64,000 bases of DNA, taken from NCBI RefSeq assembly GCF_000003815.2, contig NC_049987.1:24694900-24758899 (forward strand), in the 5' to 3' direction. Under the pieces are notes generated by a model. The model searched no databases, was not told where the DNA came from, and was given only the letters and a program-made list of their open reading frames with translations. Numbering within the stretch: position 1 is the first letter of the stretch; each line of letters opens with the position of its first letter. A program made the position numbers and the translations under genes. The stretch comes from Branchiostoma floridae. Its lineage: Eukaryota > Chordata > Leptocardii > Amphioxiformes > Branchiostomatidae. This document shows, one piece after another, positions 1-12,300 of this stretch.

Positions 1-49
1 TGTTTATAGTATGTGTATGAAAGTTCTGAATCGTTCTTTGTCTCTCCAG

Positions 50-104
50 AGCTTCATGATGGAGCTGACCTCCCACCAGAGCTATGTGGGGAGCTGCTGC
101 AGGC
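50..104 (+). repeat. Truncated copy of exon 1 5' edge
   Basis: Follows CTCCAG and reads [15 protein letters not shown] before diverging into a frame that stops without a donor. It lies 113 bp upstream of the true exon start; a T/G tract ending (TTTG)n separates them. Confidence 0.9.
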
Positions 105-162
105 CAATTCTTGCTTGTAGTCTTAAGTTTTGAATTGTTTATTTATTTGTTTGTTTGTTCAG

Positions 163-344
163 AGCTTCATGATGGAGCTGACATCCCACCAGAGCCGCGT
201 GGGGAGCGTTCTCCAGGCCGGGAACCAGCTGATCATGGAGGGGAAGATCACGGAGGACGAGGAAAACGAGATCCGGGAGCAGATGAGCCTCCTCAACAGC
301 CGCTGGGAGGTGCTCCGCGTCCAGTCCATGGACAGGCAGTCCAA
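163..344 (+). CDS. DMD: Exon 1 of window: R1 helices B-C
   Basis: Residues 1-60 of the partial product. It starts after TTCAG and ends at donor GTGAGA (345), intron phase 2. It contains [11 protein letters not shown] and [11 protein letters not shown], matching the second half of human R1. A weaker copy of its first 55 bp lies at 50, but that copy runs into a stop without a donor, so 163 is taken as the true start. Confidence 0.95.
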
Positions 345-3300
345 GTGAGACATTCACTGTTTTTACTACTTCCTTAGCCACTTCTTATCACTGTCTAAGA
401 AGGAGCAGATTTGGGGCAGATTTAGAAAGGTACAGCTGCTGTCTAGTACATTACTTTCCATGGACAGGCAGTCCAAGTGAGAATACCACTGTTTTTTTTT
501 TTTTACAACATTCTTGATCACACCTGCGAGTAGCATGAAAAGATGTAAATAATGAAAAAGAATGAAAGATGTCAAGAATGAAAAGAACATAAGATGTAAA
601 GAATAGCTCTGGTGGTCTCACACAGGTGTTTTGGCTCACCATGCACTAAATGTTCATTCTGCTGTTGTGTATGACCTTCAGGCTCCTCGAGGTGCTGATG
701 AACCTTTAGAACCAACTGGAATTTTTACAGTTTGAAGCCCATCGGCCAAAAATTGTGTCCTGCTACCTTCAAAGAGACACTGTATTATGGTTCTGGTGGT
801 CTCACAAAAATGTTTTCTCTCACCTTGAAATAAATGTTCATTCCACTGTTGTATCAACCTTCAGGTTGCATGAGGTGCTGATGAACCTGCAGCAGAAGCA
901 GCTGGACCAGCTCGACGCCTGGCTGTCCGGCACGGAACAGCGTATCAAGGTCATGGACACGCAGGGCATCGGGCCCGACCTTGACCAGGTCCGCAGGCAG
1001 GTGGAAGAACACAAGGTAGGTTGTCATGCCGCCATGTTGTTCCTTAAGGTCGCTTGAAGCATATAAAGACAAAACAATGAGTATTTAGGCCTCACCCATG
1101 TCAAGGGGTAAAGCAAGAGTATCCAGGACCCATCCCTTTGTCCTTGCGACAGAAATTTGCTTGTTGGGATAAGAAAAAAATTCATAAGTCCATCCGAAAA
1201 ATCTCTGTGGCATGAAGTTAATCTCTTAACAAACTCCTAATAAACGTTCCTCTAAAATGAAATCAACAACATGTGCTACTAAACAATGTGTGGGACAGAA
1301 AAAATTTTCAACCTCCTTTTGCAGATTTATTGTTCTGTTTTCACACAATCCCACATTTTCCTGCTGCTTATTCTGAAGAGGTCTCTCAGACATGATAGTC
1401 CATGTCTGAAGCACACAACAGACAGAGACAGATTAGCGGGGGTGAGATGTGTGTACTTCAGTGTTTGTTGTGTATACGGGCCGTGCTATGGGGTAGCACA
1501 TACCAGCCATACAAGTCAGAGACAAGCAGAGTCCAGTTACCGTGACCCATAGCTTTGGCTATAGGCAAGGCAACAGTGTCTAGCACTAGCAGTTGTTGTG
1601 TATACAACTCCTAAAGCAATTTATGTCACGGAAAGCTAGCAGCATTGTGTCTCAAGATTTTTGTCTTGAAAGATAAAAGGCAAGAAAAGATAAAGATCAG
1701 TATGCAAGACGTTTTCCTTGCCAAGAACTTAGAACAGGTGGTTGACACCACACGAGACGCTTGACATGTTTCTTCCCTGAGCAAAGGTGTTGTGGACCAA
1801 GGCCAAACTGTGAAGAGAAGTGAAAAGACGTGGTCCAAGAGTTGTACTAACAATAAAGCACTGTTGCCCGCAGTATGTTATTGTTACTGGGTGGGCAGAC
1901 CTCTCTCTCCGAGGGAGGGACTGAATTGTGAGGAGCTTACAATAGGCAGGGCTAAATCTTAATGGTCTGGAGTGACTGCCATTCGGTAATACGACTGTCG
2001 CTAGTGTCTGCAGCGAGCTGCCATTCGGCAACTCAGGTGACCTCGATGAAACACTATTGTTTTTTTTGCAGACGCTTCAGGAAGGCTTGGAGACTCAGCA
2101 ACTGCAGGTGAACTCCCTGACTCATATGGTGGTGGTGGTGGATGAGAACAGTCCTGAGAATGGTTAGTGATGACTGCTTACACTATGTAGTCCCTCCCTG
2201 TCCTCGTCAGTCCTCATCCTGTGATGTTCATCGTGTAGATGGTTTGCTCCCCTTGTTTTGCTTGTTCATCTGTCTTTGGAGACTTATTCCAGTCTTTTTA
2301 TCTCAGTAGCATGTAGAGAAGAGAATTTGAGGTTGTTTGACACACCTTTTTCAGTAGACTGTAGAAGCAAAGCATTTCGCAGCGTCGTCTTCACATCTTA
2401 AGGAAAACCACACAATTACATTGAAATCCTGCATGGTAATTTCAGCTGCAAGCTTAGAATTAGCATGAACGCTCCATTGCAATCTTAGATCCTCTCCCTT
2501 GCACAGTTTATGTTAACCAAACTGTATGTATCTCTTATCGCAGTGAGCGTGGGTTAGATTTGATACTTTTTCAGGCTGGATGTTAAGTAGTTATTCCTCC
2601 CTTCCCCAGGTTGAGTTGACAGAAATGGCAGCGCACACTGAACAGTCTGCATGAGTTAGATTTGAGAAAGTTAACAGTTTTTGTGCCCTCTCACAGCCAC
2701 CCAAGCCCTGGAGGCACAGCTGCAGAACCTGGGGGAGCGGTGGGCCTGGGTGTGTAAGTGGACGGAGGACCGCTGGATGGTGCTACAGGAGGTGCTGGTG
2801 CGATGGCAGGTCTGTATCTTTCTGTTTCTGTATAGCCGGTATATTTTCCTTTAGGTGTAACATGCCAGCTTCTGCATGTATCTGTATAATGTTATAAACA
2901 CCTTTCAATGCCTAAATCTGTATCTATAGATTAGATATACGGTACCAACGTTTGGCGTAAGCCAGTATAACCCTCCTTTGGTGTAACACACCAGATTTTG
3001 TATCTGTTTCTTTATAGTCGGTATAACCGTTTGGCGCAACACAATTAGCTTCAGTATCTGTATCTGTATAGCCTGTATAACTGCCTTTCGGCGTAACACA
3101 CTAGCTTCAGTATCTGTATCTGTATAGCCGGTATAACTGCCTTTCGGCGTAACACACTAGCTTCAGTATCTGTATCTATTGTAACTGCTCTTGGTGTAAC
3201 AGCTTCTGTATATTCTGTATAAACAGTATAAACACCTAGTACCTTTTAGCATTACATATCAGCTCCTTCATCTGTATCTACATGTATAAAGTTTACGATA

Positions 3301-6300
3301 GTTCCAGAGATAGACACATATTTGTAGGCCTCATTTATGTTTTGATAACTCTGAAACTTGAAGACATGACTATTTCTTCCATGGTTGTTGTTCGTTGAAA
3401 ATCTACTAAGCCCAAACCTGTGGTTATGGGTTGAGTTTAGGATCCCGCTTTGGGTGGCATCTTGTTGCAGGCATTTGAAGGCATGACCATTTTTTGTTCT
3501 TTCCTGAACAGGTGTTCAACCTGGAGCAGATGGACTTCCACGACTGGCTGACCGACAAGGAAGGGGCTCTGCAGACCATGCAGCACGCCAACCTCAGCGA
3601 CCCCAACGTCATTGTTGCACAGGTCAAGAAACTAAAGGTACGGAGAGAAAGGGTTAGGTTACAAAACTTGTAATAAGGGCATACCGGTCTATTTCCTTGG
3701 TCTCTGCCATTTTAGGAAGTTGTCAAGATGAAAACAGAAAACATCTTTCTCATTCTTTACGCCATGAATTGTTATGCACTAAAGGCACAGTCCTCAAGAC
3801 TCTGTTTTCAATTTATTTTCAAAATTGGAGGACCAAGAAATAAATCAACCTTCTAGATGTTGACCTTGAAAGTGTTTATTTAATTATCTTGCATAAATGT
3901 ACTTTTTGCATAAATGTAGCTGCTAGTGGTTGCCCCCTCCCCACTTTAGATTAGATTTTAGAACATGAAATGATGACCAAGCAACTCCACTTCCTAATGA
4001 TGATCCCCCCTCCCTTCCCACTCGACAGATTTTAGAACACGAGATGAGGCCAAGCAGCCGACCTTCCAGCTGTTGACCTTGAAAATTTTTCCTGCATACC
4101 CATACTTTGAAACGTATTGGTAACATTTTGCCCCCCTCCCCACTCGACAGATTTTAGAACACGAGATGGAAGCCAAGCAGCCGACCTTCCAGCTGTTGAC
4201 CTTGAAAATTTTTCCTGCATACCCATACTTTGGAATGTATTGGTAACAATTTGCCCCCCTCCCCACTCTACAGATTTTAGAACATGAGATGGAGGCCAAG
4301 CAGCCGACCTTCCAGGTGTTGAGCGGGAAGGCTGCGGAGGTTGTGCAGCATCTGGACCGCTCCTCCTCTGCCGTGGAGGGGATTCAGGGCAAGATCGAGG
4401 AGTTCACGCAGCGCTGGGATGCCATTGTGCAGAAGATGGAGAACTACAGTAAACTGGTAAAGATGGCGTAACTGCTCGCACGGAAACTTGGCGAGCATGT
4501 CTGCATTGTCGCATTGTTTGTTTCGGATGTACACATTGGTGTAGATGTTGTTGTCGGTTGGAATGGAACAACGCAAAGATGATCAGCATGTTTGCATTGT
4601 CACATACCTCTGTCTCCTTTGAATATACTTCAGGGCTCTAGCTAGCTCAATTTTTTTCCAGCAGAAAAATCGTAAAAACAATTATCTCCATCCATCAGAG
4701 TGTGAAAATTTGTAATTTCTAAATTTTGTAGGCCTGTGTTTGGGTTTCGTTTATCTAAATTTGGAAAATTCAATATCTTGACTCACTCTTTTTTGTCAGT
4801 CAAGGTTGATGTGATAGTCCTTACACATTTTTCCGTCATTCCACACTTTTTGCCAAATGACAGAAAGACGATAATTGGCTATAGCCTTGATGTATACATA
4901 ACTCTTCCCTCTGACTGTCTAGTCTGAGTGTCTATTCTTGTACTGAATGTTCAGTCAATGTATAGATCCCTGAATTAGATCACCCACCCACAGTAATAAC
5001 AAATCCAGTTGGTTGACTCCTCCACTTTTGTCCCAAGACGTTTGGCAGCATCTTAAGGAGTTCTAACTTCCTTGTGACATGTCTTGTGTCTCTCCTGTGT
5101 GTCTACAGGGTTATTTGCACGCTGGCATGCATCCGGTGAGGCAGTTTTTGCTCATTGGCTGCATTTTGCCAAGATGTCACTGCCTTAGTTTTCGTGCACC
5201 TTTTGGATGAGAATTTTGGCACATGCTTTAAACTCACATGACTATTCCTTGAAATGCATTTCGATGGTATTGATCAAAGAATAGTAGTCTAATTTGTAAT
5301 TTGTTTTTTGACATGACTTTTTAAAAACGGCCCAAACCATGTTTACTTGTTCATTTGTACATATCTGTTTTTTTATTATCATTCCAATACACGGCGAACC
5401 CAAGCTAACATAGGCTATGCAGTGACAGTTTGCGAGTTGTGCCTGTCTTTTGCATTGTTCATTTGGAAAACTTTTATTTCCAAGTCATATTTTCTATGTG
5501 ACTCTGCCTGCCTGCACGCTCCCAGTGATACAGAATCACTGGTACTAACTGGTTTTCAGCAGGGTTGGACAAGTTTAAAAAAAATTCTATTCCCCTTTAC
5601 TGCAAGTACATGAAAAAATGTCCTCTCCCAAAGCAACTTTAAACCAAAATTTAAATGCCATATTTCTTACGGTTTTACATGCTGCAAGGAAATCCTTTTA
5701 TTCATGAAAAAAGGCACTTTGAAAGCTTGTAACTGGACCAATATCTACCCACATTTACCAATTGAAAAATTTCATTGGTGGATTTAATCCAACACCAAAT
5801 TGGGTAACTATGAGAGGACATGCACTCGCCCTATTGGCGCTTTGACTTGTCCCTGGGCGACTGTGCCAATAAACTTGTCTAACCCTGACTCCATCATGCC
5901 TCCACTTCTCCCTGCTTTACTGACGCCACACCTGTTATATAAAGCTCTCGATCCCGCAGATGTCTGCCTCGGCTGCCGTCCCGAAGAAGACGACCACCAT
6001 CACCGAGACGGTCACCAAGATGACTCAGAAACTGACCCAGAAAACACCGCCGCCACCACCTCCTAAGAAAGCAGTGAGCCAGCAGAGAAGGAGGTAACAT
6101 GATATCCTTTACCGTTGTACATTCTTGAAAGCAATGCTGTTTTTCATGTTCAGTTGCTATTTAAAAAAAATGAAATTGGAACATTCGTTTATGTATCAAT
6201 GTAACTCTTAACTTGTCATAAGCTTTAGGATATTTCCAGACAATTTTTTAATCTTCATTGATAGTGTGTATGTCATTAATGCTTTAGTATTGCAAATGCA

Positions 6301-9300
6301 CTTTTAAGTAAGTGGGGTGCTGCTACTTTGTCAAGTTTGTGGTAGTTTCAAAAGTTAGTTGTAAATTTTTGCAGCTTTCCAGCAGTCTTGAAAAGTTTAA
6401 AAGTTGAGTTGAAGTCTTGAAGTGTATAAAGATGGCCTCACTTTTCTTGGTTTAGGTTTGACAGCGAGATCGCGACACTTCTTGCCTGGATCGACGACAC
6501 AGAGGCCCTGCTGTTGTCGCCCGCCTACACCAACCCAGCTACCTCAAACAGCCTCCAGGCTCAAACCGACAAGTTCAACCAGCTGGACGAGAACATCATG
6601 TCCTATCAGGGCCGCGTACAGACCATCCAGGTTTGGTTTGGTTTGGTTTATTATGATCTCCATTAGTGATACATCACTATTCTTCCTGGAGTCCAGATTA
6701 GAATAATGCAAAATATTAACAGAATTATAGAACATAATTATGACCTTCAATTAACAGAAAGCAAGCATAGGGTGAACTCAAAATTGGTGATAGACATAAA
6801 TCAAGGTAGCGTAATTAAATAAGATAAATCATTTCTGCTTCGATTTATACGACAAAATTCCATATTTTGACCCTATGCTGATGTCACACTTCCGGTCTGT
6901 GGCTTTTAGCTTGTTGTTTTTTTTGTTTTATTTTGTGTATGGATATAGGGTTAGAATTGTAACATAAAATGTCTATATGAATCCAGGAGACCGGCGAAAC
7001 CCTCATCGAGGAAGAGGATGACAAGATTCAGCTGGAGACGCGCCTGAACACGTTCATGGAGCGCTGGAACGAGATCTGCGTGCTGATCAACGACCGGAAG
7101 CGAAAGCTTCAGATGGCGCGACTGTGTAAGCAGTTCTACACGGAGCTGGACGTCCTGAGGGACGTCACCGGGAGGAAGATGACCTGGCTGCAGGGACAGG
7201 ACAAGCCCAGCGACGATGCAGTCAAGATTAAACAGCAGATGGATGAACTACAGGTGAGAGCAACATTCCAGAAAATCTTGGGTTTGAGTATGGACTGTTC
7301 ATGTAACAGCTATATAATGTAATAGACTTTTGAACCACACAAATTGCCTTTTGTCATAGGGGGGATTTTACTTACAAATCATAATATCATTGAGCTCGTC
7401 TGAACATGTTTTCTGAAGCCTGGACGACGATGCAGTCAAGATCAAACAACAGATGGACGAACTTCAGGTGAGGAAGAGTGCTCTTTGGGTGACGGTCACG
7501 ACAAGGCTATTGAACTCTGTACTTTGATTGGCCAATATAATCAGTGCAATATGATAGCTGATTGGCTACTTCCCGGAGCGCCCTGTCCAAACTGCAGCAG
7601 TTTCTTATCGTATTTAAATGCAGCTTCTTCTGTCCCGGCAGGTTGAAATGAGTAACATGGCAGCGCAAAGGGAGCAGTGAGTGTGAGGTAGATTTGAGAC
7701 TGTTTTAGACTGGATGTTCAATAGTTATTTCTCCCTCCCCCAGGTTGAAGTTACGGACATGGCAGCGCACACTAAGCAGTCTGCATGAGTTAGCTTTGAG
7801 TACGTTTCAGGCTGGATGTTCAATAGTTATTTCTCCCTCCCCCAGGTTGAAGTTACGGACATGTCGGCGCACAGTGAGCAGTGAGCGTGAGTAAGATGTG
7901 AGAAAGTTTCAGGTAGTACGTTCAGTAGTTCTTTCTTTGTCCCCAGGTTGAAGTTACTGACATGGCAGCACACAGTGAGCGTGTAGAGCAGCTGAACAGC
8001 CTGGGCTCTCAGCTGGCGGACTCCTCAGACCCGCCCAAGAACCTGCAGCAGGACCTGACTCAGTTCCAGCTGCAGTGGGAGGAACTGGTGGCCAAGATGG
8101 CCGCCAGGGAGAAGGACCTCACCAAAGGTGATTTAAAAAAAAAACTTTCCATGCTTCCAACACGTATCAAATTGACCTTTGACTTCCACTCAGTTTTTTT
8201 TTACCTTGACCTCAGAATGCCAAGGTAAAAAAGTTTCTTGAAAACATTTGCTTTTGGAATTTTGGGGCAACCGTAAGCTTATAAATACAAATGTACTTAC
8301 ATATGAACATATGACAATCTAAGCTTCCGCACCGCATGCCTGTGAAGCTGGTGTGTTACGCCAAAGGTCCGTTATACCGGCTATATAGATACAGATAAGT
8401 GTGCTTGCGTTGCCAATTTCATCTATACACACATACTAACTTAGTACTCTTTTGTGCCTCTACGCTGGCAATAGTAAGGCAGTTAGCTTCAGATTCCTTA
8501 CTGAGACATTGTCCTCGCTTGCATCCTTTTAATGTGAAAAATAGAACTTCTCCTTTTTCTCCCACAGCTCTTGAGCAGGCCCCTCCTAAACAGTACCTGG
8601 AGGCCATGAAGGCGCTGACACAGTGGATCGATAACGTGGAGTCTCTCCTCACCACGGAGAAGTTCTACATCGCTGACATCCCCACCATGAAGGATCAACA
8701 GCAGAAGTTTAAGGTAAACAAGTTTGTCATCATCAACATCGATGTATTCAGGATTTCTAATGCAAACAGATGCTCAGTAAAAACACTTTCTGTACTTAAT
8801 GTCTAAAACCTAGAGCTGTCTGAAGTTGTAAGGTACCCCAATTCTGAATTCTGAATTTCTCAGTGCTTTCTCAATGATATATTGACCTTAATCTACATTC
8901 TGTTGCAAGTTTTTCTAAATTATTGTCTTTGTGATATAGATAATTTTACTGTTCTGTGTACTTAAGATAAATACAGAAATGAGTTGTCTGAAAATTAAGA
9001 AAATGAGTAAAAGTATCTTCCACATGTATTATTTTCCTGTTTTTTTTTTTGTGTTGTGCAGTTATATATGTTTGTATGATAAGTGTTAATAATAGTTATA
9101 CCTACTGGTATGAAGATCCATCTACAATTTCTGAAGTTATGCTAATCACAAATATGCAGGTCACAAAGGTGATAAATGTTTAGATTAAACATTTAACAAT
9201 ATTTAAGTTAACTGTCATTCAACACAGAAAAATTTCTCACCTTGAATTTTCGGTCGCACATCCGTTGACCTTCGTCAGGAGTGGTGATTCAATTACTCTG

Positions 9301-12300
9301 AGCATGTGACCTATGGACACGTGACTCTGGAAAGACCGAAAATTCGAGCTGAGAAATTTTTTTGGGTTGATTGACTGTTAAAAACTTCAATATGGATTAT
9401 ACCAACACATGTACAGATGAGCTTTCATGTGATAAATGTTTGTTGTTCCCAGGAGGTACAGCAGGCCCTGAAGGACCAGCAGAAGAGTCTGGACTTCGTG
9501 AACACCACGGGGAAGCAGGTGGTGGAGAGTTCCCCGCCGGACCGGTCCCGCGGCCTGCAGAAGGAGCTGAACGGGCTGAACGAGCGCTGGAGTAACGTCT
9601 GCGCCATGACAGAGGATCGGCTGGAACACCTGGACAAGGGGGTCGAGCTCCTCACGCAATTTCAGGTTTGTTTGTTTGTTTGTTTGTTTGTTCATTTTGA
9701 AAGAGTAACGTCTGCGCCATGACCGAGGACATGCTGGAACACCTGGACAAGGGGGTCGAGCTTCTTACGCAATATCAGGTATAGAAACAGCTACTTGGAT
9801 GTCTTCTGCATCCACCAAGATTCTTTAGATGTCTTGTTAGAATGTTGATCTGACTTGCATAGTTGTGAAAAATATAAGTTTTCTACTTTTGTTCTACTAT
9901 AGCTCTTGAGCAGTCCCATCCGAAAAAGTGTCTGGAGTATTTCCAAACCCTCCTGCATGTATATCACTTCCAAAATTGAAAACTGATTGTAAAATTAATA
10001 CTGCTCAACTATGTCCGTATTTTTACCTGTTGACTGCATCTATGTAAATATATATAGGTCTTACTCAGTAGCAGACAAAAGACAGTGGATGCTACCTGAA
10101 ATATCGGACCGTTTTCAAATTCTATCCAGTTGCCTGAGTAACTGTTACCTTGTTTATCTATCTGGATGTCTAACCTACATTGACGCTTTGGTGATGTCTC
10201 TTCCTTCCCTCTTAAGTCGTTTGATTAACTGTTGCATTGTGTATCTTATTACCTGGATGTCTAACCTACATTGATGTATGTGTCCTTCCCTTCCCCTGTA
10301 GAAAGAAGGTGATGGCCTGCGTACCTGGATGGATGAGGTGGATGTGTACATCCACTCAGAAGAGGCAGCAGTAGGTGACACAGAAACCCTACAGGCTCAG
10401 CTAGAACAAAGCAAGGTACGAAAACATATCACACATTGAAACTAGTACGGCATTATTGTTGAGTACAGTTCAGTTCAGTTTGTTCTCGTAAGAGGTGCCA
10501 TTAATGATGTCTGACCATGCATCTCTATCTAACATGGCGGCTAGCAGGTTGTGGTCCTTAAGACCGACTGACCTCCTCCAATACTTTCTTAAGTGTCAGA
10601 TTTGGTCGTCCTCTAGAGGAAAAATCTCTGCCAATACAACATCTTTGTTTATAGAATCTTATGTAGTATAGAATCTGCAGGTATCAGTTGAAGCGTGTAT
10701 AAGCAGTACATAACCTTACAGTCAGTTACTGTTGTATTGAGGTTAACGGAAAGGTTAACAAATGGCAGCAATTGCAGTTCAGCTTTGCTGTACTAGTTAG
10801 CCAAGCAAATGATGCCAAAATGCTGTATGACAGTGTTATTCCATGAAGTAACTGGCATCCCAAAGCCAGCTGCCAGCTGTAAGCTGAGGATCAGGGCTCA
10901 AGTGTAGAGAAAGGTAAACATTTAACTGTTCCTGAATGTGAGCTTCATAAATGCATCATAACTTTTATTTTTAACTACAGTCCCTTCAGAAGGACATCGC
11001 CTCCCTCCAGCACAACATGAACAACGTGAACGAGGCGGGGAAGAGGCTGGTGCCTGAGGCGCACCCCGACTTCTCCAAGAAACTCAAGCAGGAGCTGAAG
11101 GACCTGAACGAACGCTGGGACGCCATCACCAAGAAGGTATTAAAACTAGAAATGTCCATATTTGTAGTATTTCTAAAGCACTGAAATTCCGGACAGTTTG
11201 TGATTTCTCCTTCTACTTGTAGCCAACACTACTGATGTTTCTGAATATGACAAACATGGTCAAAGAGGTAACATTGATTGGTCCCCAGGGACTTGTCAAA
11301 TTTGCAATAGATGCATAATTTGGCAGGCAGATTCTGTCAATCCTTATAACAAATACTAGCAATATTATGATTCATGCTGATACAGAGGTTTCTGTCAATA
11401 TCATAGATTCTGTACTAAGAGTGGAAATGTTTGCAGAGGATTTATACTTGCTGTTTTCACGGTGATCTCTTTATCGCTTTATCTTTATTCCTGACGTAAT
11501 TCACACATCTTTTCCCATCCTGTAGCAAAAGTCTCAGAAGCAGAGTCTTGAGGGAGCGATGAAGAAGACGAGCTCTTTACAGCTGCAGCTGGAGGCCTTC
11601 AGCGAGTGGCTGACTGACAAGGAGAAGGAGGGACTGAAGGAAGACGGGCCTCTGGAGGACCCTGATGACATCCAGCCCAGGATCAAGAAATATAAGGTAG
11701 GAGTGTTTCCTCGTTTTTTTCTCTAGATGTGTGGCCAAAGATGAATTTTTCTTAGAAAATAGTGAAGGGGAAATGTTGGCAGTAGATTTATGTTTGCGAT
11801 TTTTGCAGTGATGCAAACAAACTTAAAACCACTGCTTTTCCAGTAAAAGTAAAATCCTTCATGGCAGTTTCAAACCCAAACTTAAAACCACAGAGAGTTG
11901 CAAAACAAACATATCCCCTTGTACAGTAGTTGCTGAAAATGATTTGAGGTTTTGTATAAGGAGTACAACTTTTTTTCATTACACAACTTGCTAGTCTGTC
12001 TATGCCTTTATTCTTTTGTCTTACATTGATGAATTAGGTTCAGAGAATATGATAGATAAATTTCTATGACATCAGAATGACAAATTCTTTGTATGTCTTC
12101 TTCTCAGAAACTAAAAGCAGACCTAGACAAGAAAGAACCCGATCTGAAGGCCCTGAACACCGTTGGTAACGAGATGGCGACGAAGACTGGCAGCCCGGGC
12201 GGACTCGGCAATGACCTGCAGGTGGTCAACGAGAGATGGACTGTGCTGTACAACACCGTGAACAAGCGCTACGAGGTTTCACAGGTACATACAACGAAAA

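Noticed and set aside
9371-9722. Overlapping + and - frames around exon 12
   Set aside because: Shadow frames of a GC-rich exon; only the frame with spectrin-repeat homology and matching phase is kept.
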